Positions 15,191 through 22,413 of a stretch of DNA of 26,754 bases are shown piece after piece. The stretch is from JAHEJB01 sp041748175 (GTDB taxonomy: Bacteria > Bacteroidota > Rhodothermia > Rhodothermales > Rubricoccaceae). The stretch spans positions 1-26,754 of the forward strand of contig JBGTDU010000061.1 in assembly GCA_041748175.1 (NCBI GenBank), in the 5' to 3' direction. How positions within the stretch are numbered: position 1 is the stretch's first letter; the number at the start of each line of letters is the position of its first letter. A program made the translations under genes and the position numbers. The notes under the pieces were generated by a model, which made no database searches, was not told the origin of the DNA, and worked only from the letters and a program-made list of their open reading frames with translations.

Positions 15191-16546
15191 ATGTTCGATA
15201 CGCTATCCGACAAGCTCGACGCTGCCCTTAAGAGTGTAAAGGGCGGAGGCAAGATCAACGAGCTCAACATCGCGGAGACGATGCGCGAAGTGCGTCGCGC
15301 CCTCCTCGATGCCGACGTCAATTACGAGGTTGCGCGCGAGTTCACGAACCGCGTGAAGGAAAAGGCGCTCGACGAAAAGGTGCTCACCTCCGTCGCGCCG
15401 GGCCAGCAGTTCGTCAAGCTCATCTTCGACGAGTTGGTTTACCTCCTCGGCGATGTCCACGTTGAGCTGAATAAGAGCAAGCGACTGCCGAACGTAATCC
15501 TGGTCGCCGGATTGCAGGGATCGGGCAAGACGACGTTTGTAGGCAAGCTGGCGAAGTTTCTGAAGAGCCAGGGTAAGAGCCCGTTGCTCGCCGCCGCAGA
15601 TGTGTATCGTCCGGCCGCTGTTGATCAGCTCGAATCGCTCGCGGCGCAAGTTGGTGTCCCGACGTTTTCCATTCGCGGCGCAGACGGCACGCCCGAGAAG
15701 GACGCCGTCCGTGTTGCGCGCGACGCCGTCGCCGAAGCCCGCAGGACTGGCCGCGATACGGTGATCATTGACACCGCAGGCCGCCTGCATGTCGACGAGG
15801 AGATGATGGCCGAGGTCGTGGCCATCAAGAAAGCAGTTGAGCCTGACGAAATCCTCTTCGTCGTGGATTCCATGACGGGCCAGGATGCCGTCAACACGGC
15901 ACGCGAGTTCAACCTGCAGCTCGATATCGACGGTGTCGTTCTGACCAAGCTCGACGGCGACACCCGAGGCGGCGCAGCGCTTTCGATCCGTTCGGTGGTC
16001 GAGAAGCCGATCAAATTCGCCTCGACGGGCGAGAAGCTCGATGCGCTCACGGAGTTCCACCCGGACCGCATGGCCCAGCGCATCCTCGGCATGGGCGACA
16101 TCGTGTCGTTTGTCGAGAAGGCGCAGGAGCATTTCGATGAGAAGGAGGCTGAGGACCTTCAGAAGAAGCTTCAGAAGTCCACCTTCGACCTCGAGGATTT
16201 TTACGACCAGCTCCAGAAGATCAAAAAGATGGGGTCGATGAAAGACCTCCTCGGCATGATCCCAGGCGTAGGCAAGGCCGTCAAGGATCTCGACGTTCGC
16301 GACGACGCTTTCGTGCACATAGAAGCCCTCATCCAGTCTATGACACCCCTCGAACGCCAGAAGCCCGAACTCATCAACGGCAGCCGCCGCCAGCGCATCG
16401 CCAACGGCGCGGGGCTAAAGGTCCAGGACGTCAACCAACTCCTCAAGCAATTCCGCGACATGAAGAAGATGATGAAGACGATGACGAGCCTGACGAAGAA
16501 AGGCCGCAACGTCGACATGGGCTCAATGCTGGGGCTCCAGAACTAG
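15191..16546 (+). CDS. ffh: Signal recognition particle protein Ffh (SRP54)
   Basis: A 451-residue GTPase that binds the SRP RNA and signal peptides of nascent membrane proteins and hands ribosomes to FtsY. Domain order is normal: N domain (1-90), G domain with P-loop GLQGSGKTT (107-115), DTAGR, TKLDGD and the AAADVYRPAAVDQL insertion-box region, then the Met-rich M domain from about 300 (KKMGSMKDLLGMIPG, GSRRQRIANGAG, MKKMMKTMTSL). First gene of the conserved ffh-rpsP-rimM-trmD-rplS order. No Shine-Dalgarno precedes the ATG at 15191. Intact and unambiguous. Confidence 0.97.
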   Translation: MFDTLSDKLDAALKSVKGGGKINELNIAETMREVRRALLDADVNYEVAREFTNRVKEKALDEKVLTSVAPGQQFVKLIFDELVYLLGDVHVELNKSKRLPNVILVAGLQGSGKTTFVGKLAKFLKSQGKSPLLAAADVYRPAAVDQLESLAAQVGVPTFSIRGADGTPEKDAVRVARDAVAEARRTGRDTVIIDTAGRLHVDEEMMAEVVAIKKAVEPDEILFVVDSMTGQDAVNTAREFNLQLDIDGVVLTKLDGDTRGGAALSIRSVVEKPIKFASTGEKLDALTEFHPDRMAQRILGMGDIVSFVEKAQEHFDEKEAEDLQKKLQKSTFDLEDFYDQLQKIKKMGSMKDLLGMIPGVGKAVKDLDVRDDAFVHIEALIQSMTPLERQKPELINGSRRQRIANGAGLKVQDVNQLLKQFRDMKKMMKTMTSLTKKGRNVDMGSMLGLQN

Positions 16547-16557
16547 ATCGCACGTCG

Positions 16558-16620
16558 AATTGCGCATAGGTCTTCCGCTGAAAACCCTTACGCAATACGC
16601 ACTATTCACTACGTAATCCA
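16558..16620. repeat. 7-bp-period repeat in the ffh-rpsP spacer
   Basis: From 16586 to 16613 four 7-bp units follow a CANTACG-like consensus (for example CAATACG at 16593-16599 and CACTACG at 16607-16613). A reverse-oriented, imperfect counterpart (ATTGCGCATA) lies at about 16559-16568, so the spacer could fold back on itself. It ends about 10 bp before the rpsP start codon. Confidence 0.6.
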
Positions 16621-16629
16621 AACGAAACC

Positions 16630-17760
16630 ATGTCCGTTAAACTTCGCCTTCGCCGTCTCGGCCGTAAAAAGCTACCCGTTTATTCCCTCGTTGCGGCAGA
16701 CACGCGCAGCCCTCGCGACGGCCGCTATATCGAGGATTTGGGTCGCTATGAGCCCCTGAGCGATCCGGCAGCCGTGCGGCTGAACGAGGATCGGATTCTT
16801 CATTGGCTTCAGCAGGGTGCGCAGCCCTCAGACACCGTGCGCAATGTTCTGAGTGGGCAGGGTGTGATGTTGCGCCTACACATGATTCGAAAAGGCAAGA
16901 CGGAAGAGGAGATCGAACAGGCAGTCGCCGAGTTCCTCACACACCGCGCCGAGAAGAAGCCTGTCCAGAAATCGAAGACGGACCTCCGCAACGAGCGGAT
17001 GGCTGCCGAGCGCGCCGCCGCCGCCGAAAAGGCCAAGGAAATAGAGAAGAAGCGCGCGGATCGGGAAGCCGAGCTGGAGAAACAGCGGCAGGAATCGGAG
17101 GACGCAGAACGCACACAACGCGCCGCCGCTGACGCCGAAGTCGTTGCTGAGAGCGACGATGACGCTGCCGCTGAAGATGCGGCCGACGAGCCCACGGCTG
17201 AAGCTGGCACGCAGGAATCTGTCCCCGAGGTTGACGAAGCCACGCAGGAGGCCATCACCGAGGCCGCGCCTGTAGATCCGGAGCCAATTCCCGAGCCGGA
17301 AGCTGCCGCTGCGGATATGGTTGACGAGGGGGCTCCCGTTGAAACGGGCGATTTCGTTGAGCCCGTCGAGGCAGAAACGCCTGCCGATGAACCTGATGCG
17401 GAGGAGATAGCCGAAGTCCCTGCCGCGGCGGCCGAAGAAGCTGAGCCAGAGCCTCCCGCAAAACCGATAAGGGAGGAGGCGTCAGCGAAGAAGCCTGCGG
17501 CCACCGAAGCCGAGCCTGACAACCTCACGAAGGTTCGCGGTATTGGGCCGAAGTTCTCCGCCCTGCTCAACGAGCATGGCATTTCGACCTTTGCACAACT
17601 TGCCGCAATGGAACTCGAACCACTCCGCACCATCGTCAACGAAAGCGGGATCAGCGCCGCCTCTGCAAACGAGGAGAGTTGGGCTAGGCAGGCCGAGCTC
17701 CTGGCAGCGGACGACAAGGAAGGCCTCAAGGCGTTCATTGCCGAGTTGAAGAAGGCTTAG
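16630..17760 (+). CDS. rpsP: Ribosomal protein S16 with long extension and C-terminal helix-hairpin-helix module
   Basis: Residues 1-95 are a normal S16 (SVKLRLRRLGRKKLPVYSLVAAD, SPRDGRYIEDLGRYEP), a small-subunit protein needed for 30S assembly. The rest is unusual: a charged, probably coiled-coil helix (about 98-160, many Glu/Lys/Arg), an acidic Ala/Glu/Pro-rich linker (about 160-285), and at 297-376 a compact module with LTKVRGIGPKFSALLNEHGISTFAQLAAM, a helix-hairpin-helix pattern of the kind that binds nucleic acid. S16 is usually 80-100 residues; Bacteroidota forms are often longer, and related modules are known fused to L21 in that phylum. Here it is 376. The frame is unbroken and the extension ends on its own stop. 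A hairpin follows the gene before rimM. S16 is certain; the role of the extension is not. Confidence 0.95.
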   Translation: MSVKLRLRRLGRKKLPVYSLVAADTRSPRDGRYIEDLGRYEPLSDPAAVRLNEDRILHWLQQGAQPSDTVRNVLSGQGVMLRLHMIRKGKTEEEIEQAVAEFLTHRAEKKPVQKSKTDLRNERMAAERAAAAEKAKEIEKKRADREAELEKQRQESEDAERTQRAAADAEVVAESDDDAAAEDAADEPTAEAGTQESVPEVDEATQEAITEAAPVDPEPIPEPEAAAADMVDEGAPVETGDFVEPVEAETPADEPDAEEIAEVPAAAAEEAEPEPPAKPIREEASAKKPAATEAEPDNLTKVRGIGPKFSALLNEHGISTFAQLAAMELEPLRTIVNESGISAASANEESWARQAELLAADDKEGLKAFIAELKKA

Positions 17761-17786
17761 TCCGAGTTCGCGACGTGTGCAGATTT

Positions 17787-17817
17787 GCGGGGACGGCGTT
17801 GGCTGTCCCCGCGTTTT
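17787..17817 (+). terminator. Hairpin between rpsP and rimM, possible attenuator or partial terminator
   Basis: GCGGGGAC (17787-17794) pairs with GTCCCCGC (17805-17812); three inner pairs (GGC with GCT) extend the stem to 11 bp with a 4-base loop. Four T's follow (17814-17817). The short T-run argues for partial termination or mRNA processing, which could lower the yield of rimM-trmD relative to rpsP. Confidence 0.55.
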
Positions 17818-17841
17818 CACGCGCTGCGAACCCCGCGCGAC

Positions 17842-18369
17842 ATGATGTCAAATCTCATCCTGATGGGGTACTTCGGGCGCGCTCACGGCGTTAGCGGTGA
17901 AGTCAAGGTTTTTCCGGAGACCGACGACCCGCAACGGTTTCTTGCCCTGGAGCGTGTTTTTGTCGGACCCACGGCTGACCAAACGCGCGAGTACGCAATC
18001 GAAGGCGTCCGCTTTCAGGCACTGAAAGGGCGCACGGTTGTGCTGATGAAACTCGCGAGTGTTTCCGCGCCGGAAGAAGCCGAATCGCTCACGCGGTCAG
18101 GCGTTTTTGCGTCGCTGTCGGACATCCCGCCACTCGCAAAAGGGGAGATCTTTATCCACGAAATGATCGGGATGGAGGTTGTTGAAGCGGACGGAGGTGC
18201 CCCGGTTGGAACGGTCCGCGACGTGCTGGAAGGCGCGCAGCTTCTCATCGTGGTTGCCCGTGACGGCAGGCCGGATGTCCTCATTCCCGATGTGCCGGAG
18301 ATTGTTGTTGACGTGGACGTGGAGGCGCGTCGTATCACGGTAGATCCTCCTGAAGGACTTATCGAATAG
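17842..18369 (+). CDS. rimM: Ribosome maturation factor RimM
   Basis: A 175-residue 30S assembly factor that binds S19 and helps mature the head of the small subunit. The N-terminal domain begins ILMGYFGRAHGVSGEVKVFPETD, and the C-terminal PRC-barrel reads EIFIHEMIGMEVVEADGGAPVGTVRDVLE, ending in VLIPDVPEIVVDVDVEARRITVDPPEGLIE, all typical. I chose the ATG at 17842 (or the next at 17845); the frame from 17785 would start inside the hairpin described above. It keeps the usual place between rpsP and trmD. The stop is followed at once by a repeat-filled spacer. Confidence 0.95.
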   Translation: MMSNLILMGYFGRAHGVSGEVKVFPETDDPQRFLALERVFVGPTADQTREYAIEGVRFQALKGRTVVLMKLASVSAPEEAESLTRSGVFASLSDIPPLAKGEIFIHEMIGMEVVEADGGAPVGTVRDVLEGAQLLIVVARDGRPDVLIPDVPEIVVDVDVEARRITVDPPEGLIE

Positions 18370-18372
18370 CTG

Positions 18373-18460
18373 TCGGTTTCGGATTCGGGATTGCAGATTT
18401 TGGCATCATTTGCCCTTCTCCAAATCCAAAATCGGAAATCCAAAATCCGAAATCCCAAAC
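18373..18460. repeat. Inverted pair of 7-bp-period repeats in the rimM-trmD spacer
   Basis: The left arm (18382-18402) holds three consecutive 7-bp units with consensus GATTNNG, flanked at 18373-18379 by a weaker copy. The right arm (18420-18454) holds five units with consensus CNAAATC, the reverse complement of the same motif. The arms can pair over more than 20 bp with few mismatches, leaving a loop of about 17 bases (18403-18419). It fills almost the entire 91-bp spacer and touches the GTG start of trmD. Confidence 0.85.
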
Positions 18461-19165
18461 GTGCGCATCGACCTCATCACCGTTCTCCCGCAGCTTGTCC
18501 GCAGCCCGTTGGATCACTCGATCCTTCAGCGCTCGCAGGATAAGGGTCTCGTAGAAGTTCACGTTCATGATCTACGTGATTGGGGCATCGGGGGCTACCG
18601 GCAAATAGACGATTTGCCCTACGGCGGCGGCGGCGGAATGGTGCTCCGTCCGGAGCCCCTTTTTGCCTGCGTCGAAGCCCTGCAAAACGAACTGGGCGAG
18701 CCATACGACGAAGTCATCTACCTCACGCCCGATGGCGAAAAGCTGGATCAACCAATCGCCAACGGTCTGTCTCTCTCCAGAAACCTCCTCCTGATTGCCG
18801 GGCACTACAAAGGAATCGACCAACGGGTGCGCGACTCGCTCGTGACGCGTGAGATCTCGATTGGCGATTACGTGCTCTCCGGTGGCGAATTGCCGGCGCT
18901 CGTGCTCATCGATGCCATTGCCCGGCTGATCCCCGGTGTCATTGGCGACGCGAATTCCGCTCTGTCAGATTCCTTTCAGGACGGCTTGCTGGATGCGCCG
19001 GCTTACACGCGGCCTGCGGAATTCAGGGGGATGGACGTTCCGCCCGTTCTAACGTCCGGCAACCACGAGTCGATTCTGAAGTGGCGCGATGAGCAGCGCC
19101 TCGCCAAAACACAGGAACGTCGGCCCGATCTGCTCGCGCCTGAACACGAAGAATCCGTCGAATAA
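18461..19165 (+). CDS. trmD: tRNA (guanine-37-N1) methyltransferase
   Basis: A 234-residue SPOUT methyltransferase that puts m1G at position 37 of tRNAs, preventing frameshifts. I chose the GTG at 18461, giving VRIDLITVLPQLV as the family expects. An in-frame ATG at 18410 would add 17 residues that are only the translated 7-bp repeat. Motifs: YRQIDDLPYGGGGGMVLRPEPL, the knot region YLTPDGEKLDQPIANGLS and LLLIAGHYKGIDQRV with EISIGDYVLSGGELPALVLIDA. Downstream is rplS with 105 bp between. Very confident on function, and fairly confident on the start. Confidence 0.95.
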   Translation: MRIDLITVLPQLVRSPLDHSILQRSQDKGLVEVHVHDLRDWGIGGYRQIDDLPYGGGGGMVLRPEPLFACVEALQNELGEPYDEVIYLTPDGEKLDQPIANGLSLSRNLLLIAGHYKGIDQRVRDSLVTREISIGDYVLSGGELPALVLIDAIARLIPGVIGDANSALSDSFQDGLLDAPAYTRPAEFRGMDVPPVLTSGNHESILKWRDEQRLAKTQERRPDLLAPEHEESVE

Positions 19166-19270
19166 GCGGCGAAGCGCCCTCACCATAAATGGGCGTCCGT
19201 ACCTTGCTGACAGCGTGTGCGCTTGCGCTCTGCGGTGCCTCAACGTCAACACTTTCAAAAGAATAGTACC

Positions 19271-19633
19271 ATGGCGACCGATTTGATGAGCCTCGTTGAA
19301 GCGACGCAGCTTCGCGACAATATCCCGACCTTTTCGCCCGGCGATTCCGTGAGCGTCCACGTCCGCGTGATCGAGGGCGACAAGGAGCGCATCCAGAAAT
19401 TCGATGGCGTTGTGATCGCCATTCAGGGCTCGGGAGCGACGAAGACTTTTACGGTCCGCAAGGTGTCGAATGGTGTTGGCGTAGAGCGCATTTTCCCACT
19501 TCATTCGCCTCGGATTGCGACCATTGAGGTGATCCGTCTCGGACGGGTCCGCCGCGCGAAGCTGTACTACCTCCGCGACCGCCGTGGAAAGGCTGCGCGC
19601 ATCAAGGAAAAGCGCCGCGACTCAGCGAAATAG
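19271..19633 (+). CDS. rplS: Ribosomal protein L19
   Basis: A 120-residue large-subunit protein that lies at the interface with the 30S subunit. The ATG at 19271 (MATDLMSLVEATQLRDNIPTF) is chosen over the frame start at 19217. Family blocks are FSPGDSVSVHVRVIEGDKERIQKFDGVVIAI, TFTVRKVSNGVGVERIFPLHSPRIATIEV and AKLYYLRDRRGKAARIKEKR. It closes the ffh-rpsP-rimM-trmD-rplS order. A 5-bp inverted repeat (CGCCC/GGGCG, near 19175-19195) lies in its leader, but no known L19 leader motif is recognised. Confidence 0.97.
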   Translation: MATDLMSLVEATQLRDNIPTFSPGDSVSVHVRVIEGDKERIQKFDGVVIAIQGSGATKTFTVRKVSNGVGVERIFPLHSPRIATIEVIRLGRVRRAKLYYLRDRRGKAARIKEKRRDSAK

Positions 19634-19689
19634 CGCCGCCGGTTGGCCTGCGAAGAGCCCGAGGCCAAGGCCGTCCGCATTAAGTTCTC

Positions 19690-20436
19690 ATGGTATTTGC
19701 CTCGTGGCCGTCTCCGCCCGCGCGCGAATTAGCTGACACGCTCTCTCGCTGTTCGTGCATCACGGAGGTTGTCGAACTAGCTCCGCACGAAACGCAGAAG
19801 GCGCTTCTGGAGGGAAAGGCGGATCTGGCGCTCATTCCCACGTTCGACGCGCTTCGCGCCGATGGCCTCCTCGAATTGCTACCCGGCGTCGGCCTGGTTG
19901 GTGAACGAAGCCCGACCCAAGTGCTGGCCGTTACATCGCGGCTCGATGAGATTCGTACCGTCGCGTTTGACCCACGCTTTGCTCAGGAGGCATTGCTTAC
20001 GCAGATCATCCTGAAAGAGAGTTATGGCGGCAAGCCGACGTTTGTCGCAGCCGATCCAGCCGTTTCTGTTTCGGATCGACTGGCCAACAACGACGCGACG
20101 CTCGTTGCTCCGAATGCGGTGCCGGAGGGAAATATCGCGCTCGACCTGGGCCAGGAATGGCTCGAGCTAACCCTGCGTCCCATGGTTTGGGGACTGCTCG
20201 CCGCTCGCACAGGAGAGACTGAAGCGGGAATGGCTCGAGAGATTCTCGGCTGTCTGCGAACTGCAACGGAAGGCGATGCGCGCGCAATTAACGGCGAACA
20301 CGGCTATCAATTCACGCTGGATGGCTATGCGATGGACAGTTTGGAGGAACTCGTTCAGCACCTCTATTACCACGGTTCATTGCTTGATGTCCCGGAGTTG
20401 GCATTCGTAGCGATCACCGAAGAACAGGAAGATTGA
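19690..20436 (+). CDS. MqnA-like protein, probable chorismate dehydratase of the futalosine menaquinone pathway
   Basis: A 248-residue protein with a periplasmic-binding-protein-like fold of the MqnA/MqnD family. It shows ALLEGKADLALIPTFDAL (the family's G-x-hDVALIPSIEYL), LVGERSPTQVLAVTSRLDEIRTVAFDP, LILKESYG-type helix, and ALDLGQEWLELTLRPMVWGLLAAR (the family's LDLGEEWxxLTGLPFVFAxW). MqnA dehydrates chorismate to 3-enolpyruvylbenzoate. The N-terminal strand, normally near ISYLNxxP, reads FASWPSPPARELADTL, so the substrate pocket may differ. No other mqn gene is in the window. It lies 56 bp after rplS and 63 bp before smpB. Family likely; specific reaction only inferred. Confidence 0.7.
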   Translation: MVFASWPSPPARELADTLSRCSCITEVVELAPHETQKALLEGKADLALIPTFDALRADGLLELLPGVGLVGERSPTQVLAVTSRLDEIRTVAFDPRFAQEALLTQIILKESYGGKPTFVAADPAVSVSDRLANNDATLVAPNAVPEGNIALDLGQEWLELTLRPMVWGLLAARTGETEAGMAREILGCLRTATEGDARAINGEHGYQFTLDGYAMDSLEELVQHLYYHGSLLDVPELAFVAITEEQED

Positions 20437-20499
20437 GGGCATTCTGACGAAAAACCTGAAGTAGCGTTATCCTCCGCACCCAACCTGAAAGCGGCTCCG

Positions 20500-20961
20500 A
20501 TGTTCGAATTATCTGGCATAAAAATCATCGCCACCAACCGGAGGGCTCGGCACGAGTACACACTGGAAAAGTCAGTTGAGGCTGGCATGGTGCTGATGGG
20601 TACAGAAGTGAAGTCGCTGCGTGAGGGGAAGGTGAGTTTGCAAGAGGCCTACGTCGCCGTCATGGGTGACGGCGTTGAGTTGTTGAACGCGCACATCAAC
20701 CCTTACGAAATGGGAGGCTACACCAACCACGAGCCAACGCGACCAAGGCGGTTGCTGCTGCATCGAAAGGAGATCGAGAAGCTGCGAAAGGGCGTCGAGC
20801 AAAAGGGATTCACGATCGTGCCGCTCAAGATTTACTTCTCTCACGGCAGAGCGAAGATCGAGATCGCACTGGGCCGAGGAAAGAAGCTGCACGACAAACG
20901 CCACGACATTGCCGACCGCGACTCGCAACGACGCATGGACCGGGTGATGAAGGAGAGATAA
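20500..20961 (+). CDS. smpB: SsrA-binding protein SmpB
   Basis: A 153-residue protein that escorts tmRNA to stalled ribosomes. Visible blocks are IKIIATNRRARHEYTLEKSVEAGMVLMGTEVKSLREGKVSLQEAYV, the GYTNHEPTRPRRLLLHRKEI segment, TIVPLKIYFSHGRAKIEIALGRGKKLHDKR, and the basic tail RDSQRRMDRVMKER that enters the mRNA channel. The Tyr-Leu-like N-terminal segment is complete and the length is normal. The tmRNA gene itself is not seen here. A repeat-rich 122-bp spacer separates it from tyrS. Confidence 0.97.
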   Translation: MFELSGIKIIATNRRARHEYTLEKSVEAGMVLMGTEVKSLREGKVSLQEAYVAVMGDGVELLNAHINPYEMGGYTNHEPTRPRRLLLHRKEIEKLRKGVEQKGFTIVPLKIYFSHGRAKIEIALGRGKKLHDKRHDIADRDSQRRMDRVMKER

Positions 20962-20981
20962 AAAGGGTTTCGAGTAGAGCC

Positions 20982-21066
20982 GTTGAACGTTGAATGGTTA
21001 AAGGTTTTCGCATTCGCAGCGCAGCCTTTCAACCGGAGGTCTTCAGCTTGTAATCTTCAACCATAG
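20982..21066. repeat. Inverted 7-bp-period repeat in the smpB-tyrS spacer
   Basis: Left arm: GTTGAAC at 20982-20988 and GTTGAAT at 20989-20995, then two degenerate units to 21009. Right arm: CTTCAAC-like units at 21027-21033, 21041-21047 and 21055-21061, spaced by exactly 14 bp, the reverse complement of the left motif. The motif differs from those in the other spacers, but period and inverted layout agree. Confidence 0.65.
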
Positions 21067-21083
21067 AATCTATCTAACCCATC

Positions 21084-22310
21084 ATGCATTTTCCTCCTGT
21101 CGAAGAGCAACTCCAGCACATCCGGCGAGGCGTCTCGGAAATCCTGCCCGAAGTCGCGCTCGTTGCAAAGCTGAAGAAATCGATGGCGGAAGGACGTCCG
21201 CTGACGGTGAAACTGGGCTGCGATCCGTCGCGGCCAGATTTGCATCTCGGCCACGCGGTTGTGTTGCGGAAGTTGCGCCAGTTTCAGGACCTCGGCCACA
21301 AAGCCGTGCTCATCGTGGGCGACTTCACGGCAATGATTGGCGACCCTTCAGGAATAAGCAAAACAAGACCATCCCTCACCTTTGAGGAAACGCGAGAGAA
21401 TGGGCGTTCCTATTTCGAGCAAGCGACGAAAGTCCTTGATGCTGATCCCGGGAAGCTTGAAATACGCTACAATGGCGATTGGCTGAACGCGATGTCATTT
21501 GGCGATGTCGTGCGCCTCGCGAGCCATTACACGGTGGCCCGGATGCTCGAACGCGACGAGTTCGAGAACCGTTACAAGGCCGGCGAGCCCATCTCCATCC
21601 ACGAGTTCCTCTATCCGCTCGCCCAGGCGCAGGATTCAGTTCATCTGGCTTCCGACATCGAACTCGGTGGGACGGACCAGAAGTTCAACCTGCTTGTCGG
21701 GCGGAGCATCCAGGAAGCGGTTGGGCAAGTGCCGCAGGTGTGCATTACGCTCCCGATTCTGGAAGGCACGGATGGCGTCCAGAAAATGTCGAAGTCGCTG
21801 GACAATTACATAGGCATTGCGGAGGCGCCGGAGCAGATGTACGGCAAGGCGCTTTCGATTCCCGATGCGCTTATTTACCGCTACATCGAACTGGCCACGG
21901 ACATCCCAACCGAAAAGCTGGACGAATGGAAACAGTACGCAGAAGTCAATCCGCGCGATGCCAAGCACGACCTCGCTCTGGCCATCGTAAGGATGTACCA
22001 CGGCGAGGCCTCCGCCTTGGCCGCGCGCGCGCATTTCGAGCGAACCGTGATTCAGAAGGACATCCCGGCTGAGATTGATGATTTCGTGCCGAACACGGAG
22101 AGCGGCACAATCGGATTGGTCGAACTGATTCGTCAAGCGGGCTTCGCGCAGTCCAATGGAGAAGCGCGTCGCTTCGTGCAGCAAAACGCCGTCTCGCTAG
22201 CTGGTGAAAAGGAGACCGACGTTGAACGAACGGTTGATCTGACTTCGGAGGCCCCCTTTGTTCTCAAGGTGGGGAAGCGCCGGTTTGTTCGCGTCGTCCA
22301 TCCGGGGTAG
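21084..22310 (+). CDS. tyrS: Tyrosine--tRNA ligase
   Basis: A 408-residue class I aminoacyl-tRNA synthetase charging tRNA-Tyr. The HIGH-type signature is PDLHLGHA (51-58), the KMSKS loop is exact at 234-238 (GVQKMSKSLDNYIG), and the tyrosine pocket region reads SDIELGGTDQKFNLLVGR. The C-terminal 65 residues form an S4-like RNA-binding domain (EARRFVQQNAVSLAGE). The length and the KMSKS form match the second TyrS subgroup (TyrZ-like), not the E. coli/Bacillus TyrS type. A 7-bp hairpin (22339-22345 with 22351-22357) follows the stop. Confidence 0.96.
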   Translation: MHFPPVEEQLQHIRRGVSEILPEVALVAKLKKSMAEGRPLTVKLGCDPSRPDLHLGHAVVLRKLRQFQDLGHKAVLIVGDFTAMIGDPSGISKTRPSLTFEETRENGRSYFEQATKVLDADPGKLEIRYNGDWLNAMSFGDVVRLASHYTVARMLERDEFENRYKAGEPISIHEFLYPLAQAQDSVHLASDIELGGTDQKFNLLVGRSIQEAVGQVPQVCITLPILEGTDGVQKMSKSLDNYIGIAEAPEQMYGKALSIPDALIYRYIELATDIPTEKLDEWKQYAEVNPRDAKHDLALAIVRMYHGEASALAARAHFERTVIQKDIPAEIDDFVPNTESGTIGLVELIRQAGFAQSNGEARRFVQQNAVSLAGEKETDVERTVDLTSEAPFVLKVGKRRFVRVVHPG

Positions 22311-22338
22311 CGATAGAACGGTTCGGGATCGACAGCCT

Positions 22339-22357
22339 GCGATTCGCAAGGAATCGC
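22339..22357 (+). terminator. Hairpin after tyrS, weak terminator candidate
   Basis: GCGATTC-GCAAG-GAATCGC is a perfect 7-bp stem with a 5-base loop, 28 bp after the tyrS stop. A run of five T's appears only about 40 bp later, so a role in mRNA 3'-end formation is possible but not shown. Confidence 0.35.
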
Positions 22358-22413
22358 CGGGGAGAGTCTCGAGAAAGGCGTACGCTAAGCTGCCCTTTTT
22401 GTAGTTCCTCACC

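Noticed and set aside
15203..16318. A 371-codon open frame on the minus strand across ffh
   Set aside because: It is the antisense shadow of a clear ffh gene in a GC-rich sequence; the product is low-complexity Leu/Glu/Arg sequence with no family pattern.
16809..17738. A 309-codon minus-strand frame opposite the S16 extension, rich in Ser and Ala
   Set aside because: It mirrors the Glu/Ala-rich linker of S16; the composition follows from the opposite strand and no motif is present.
18410..18460. ATG at 18410 as start of trmD
   Set aside because: The added residues are translated heptamer repeat, and TrmD proteins begin near the V/M-R-I-D-x-x-T segment.
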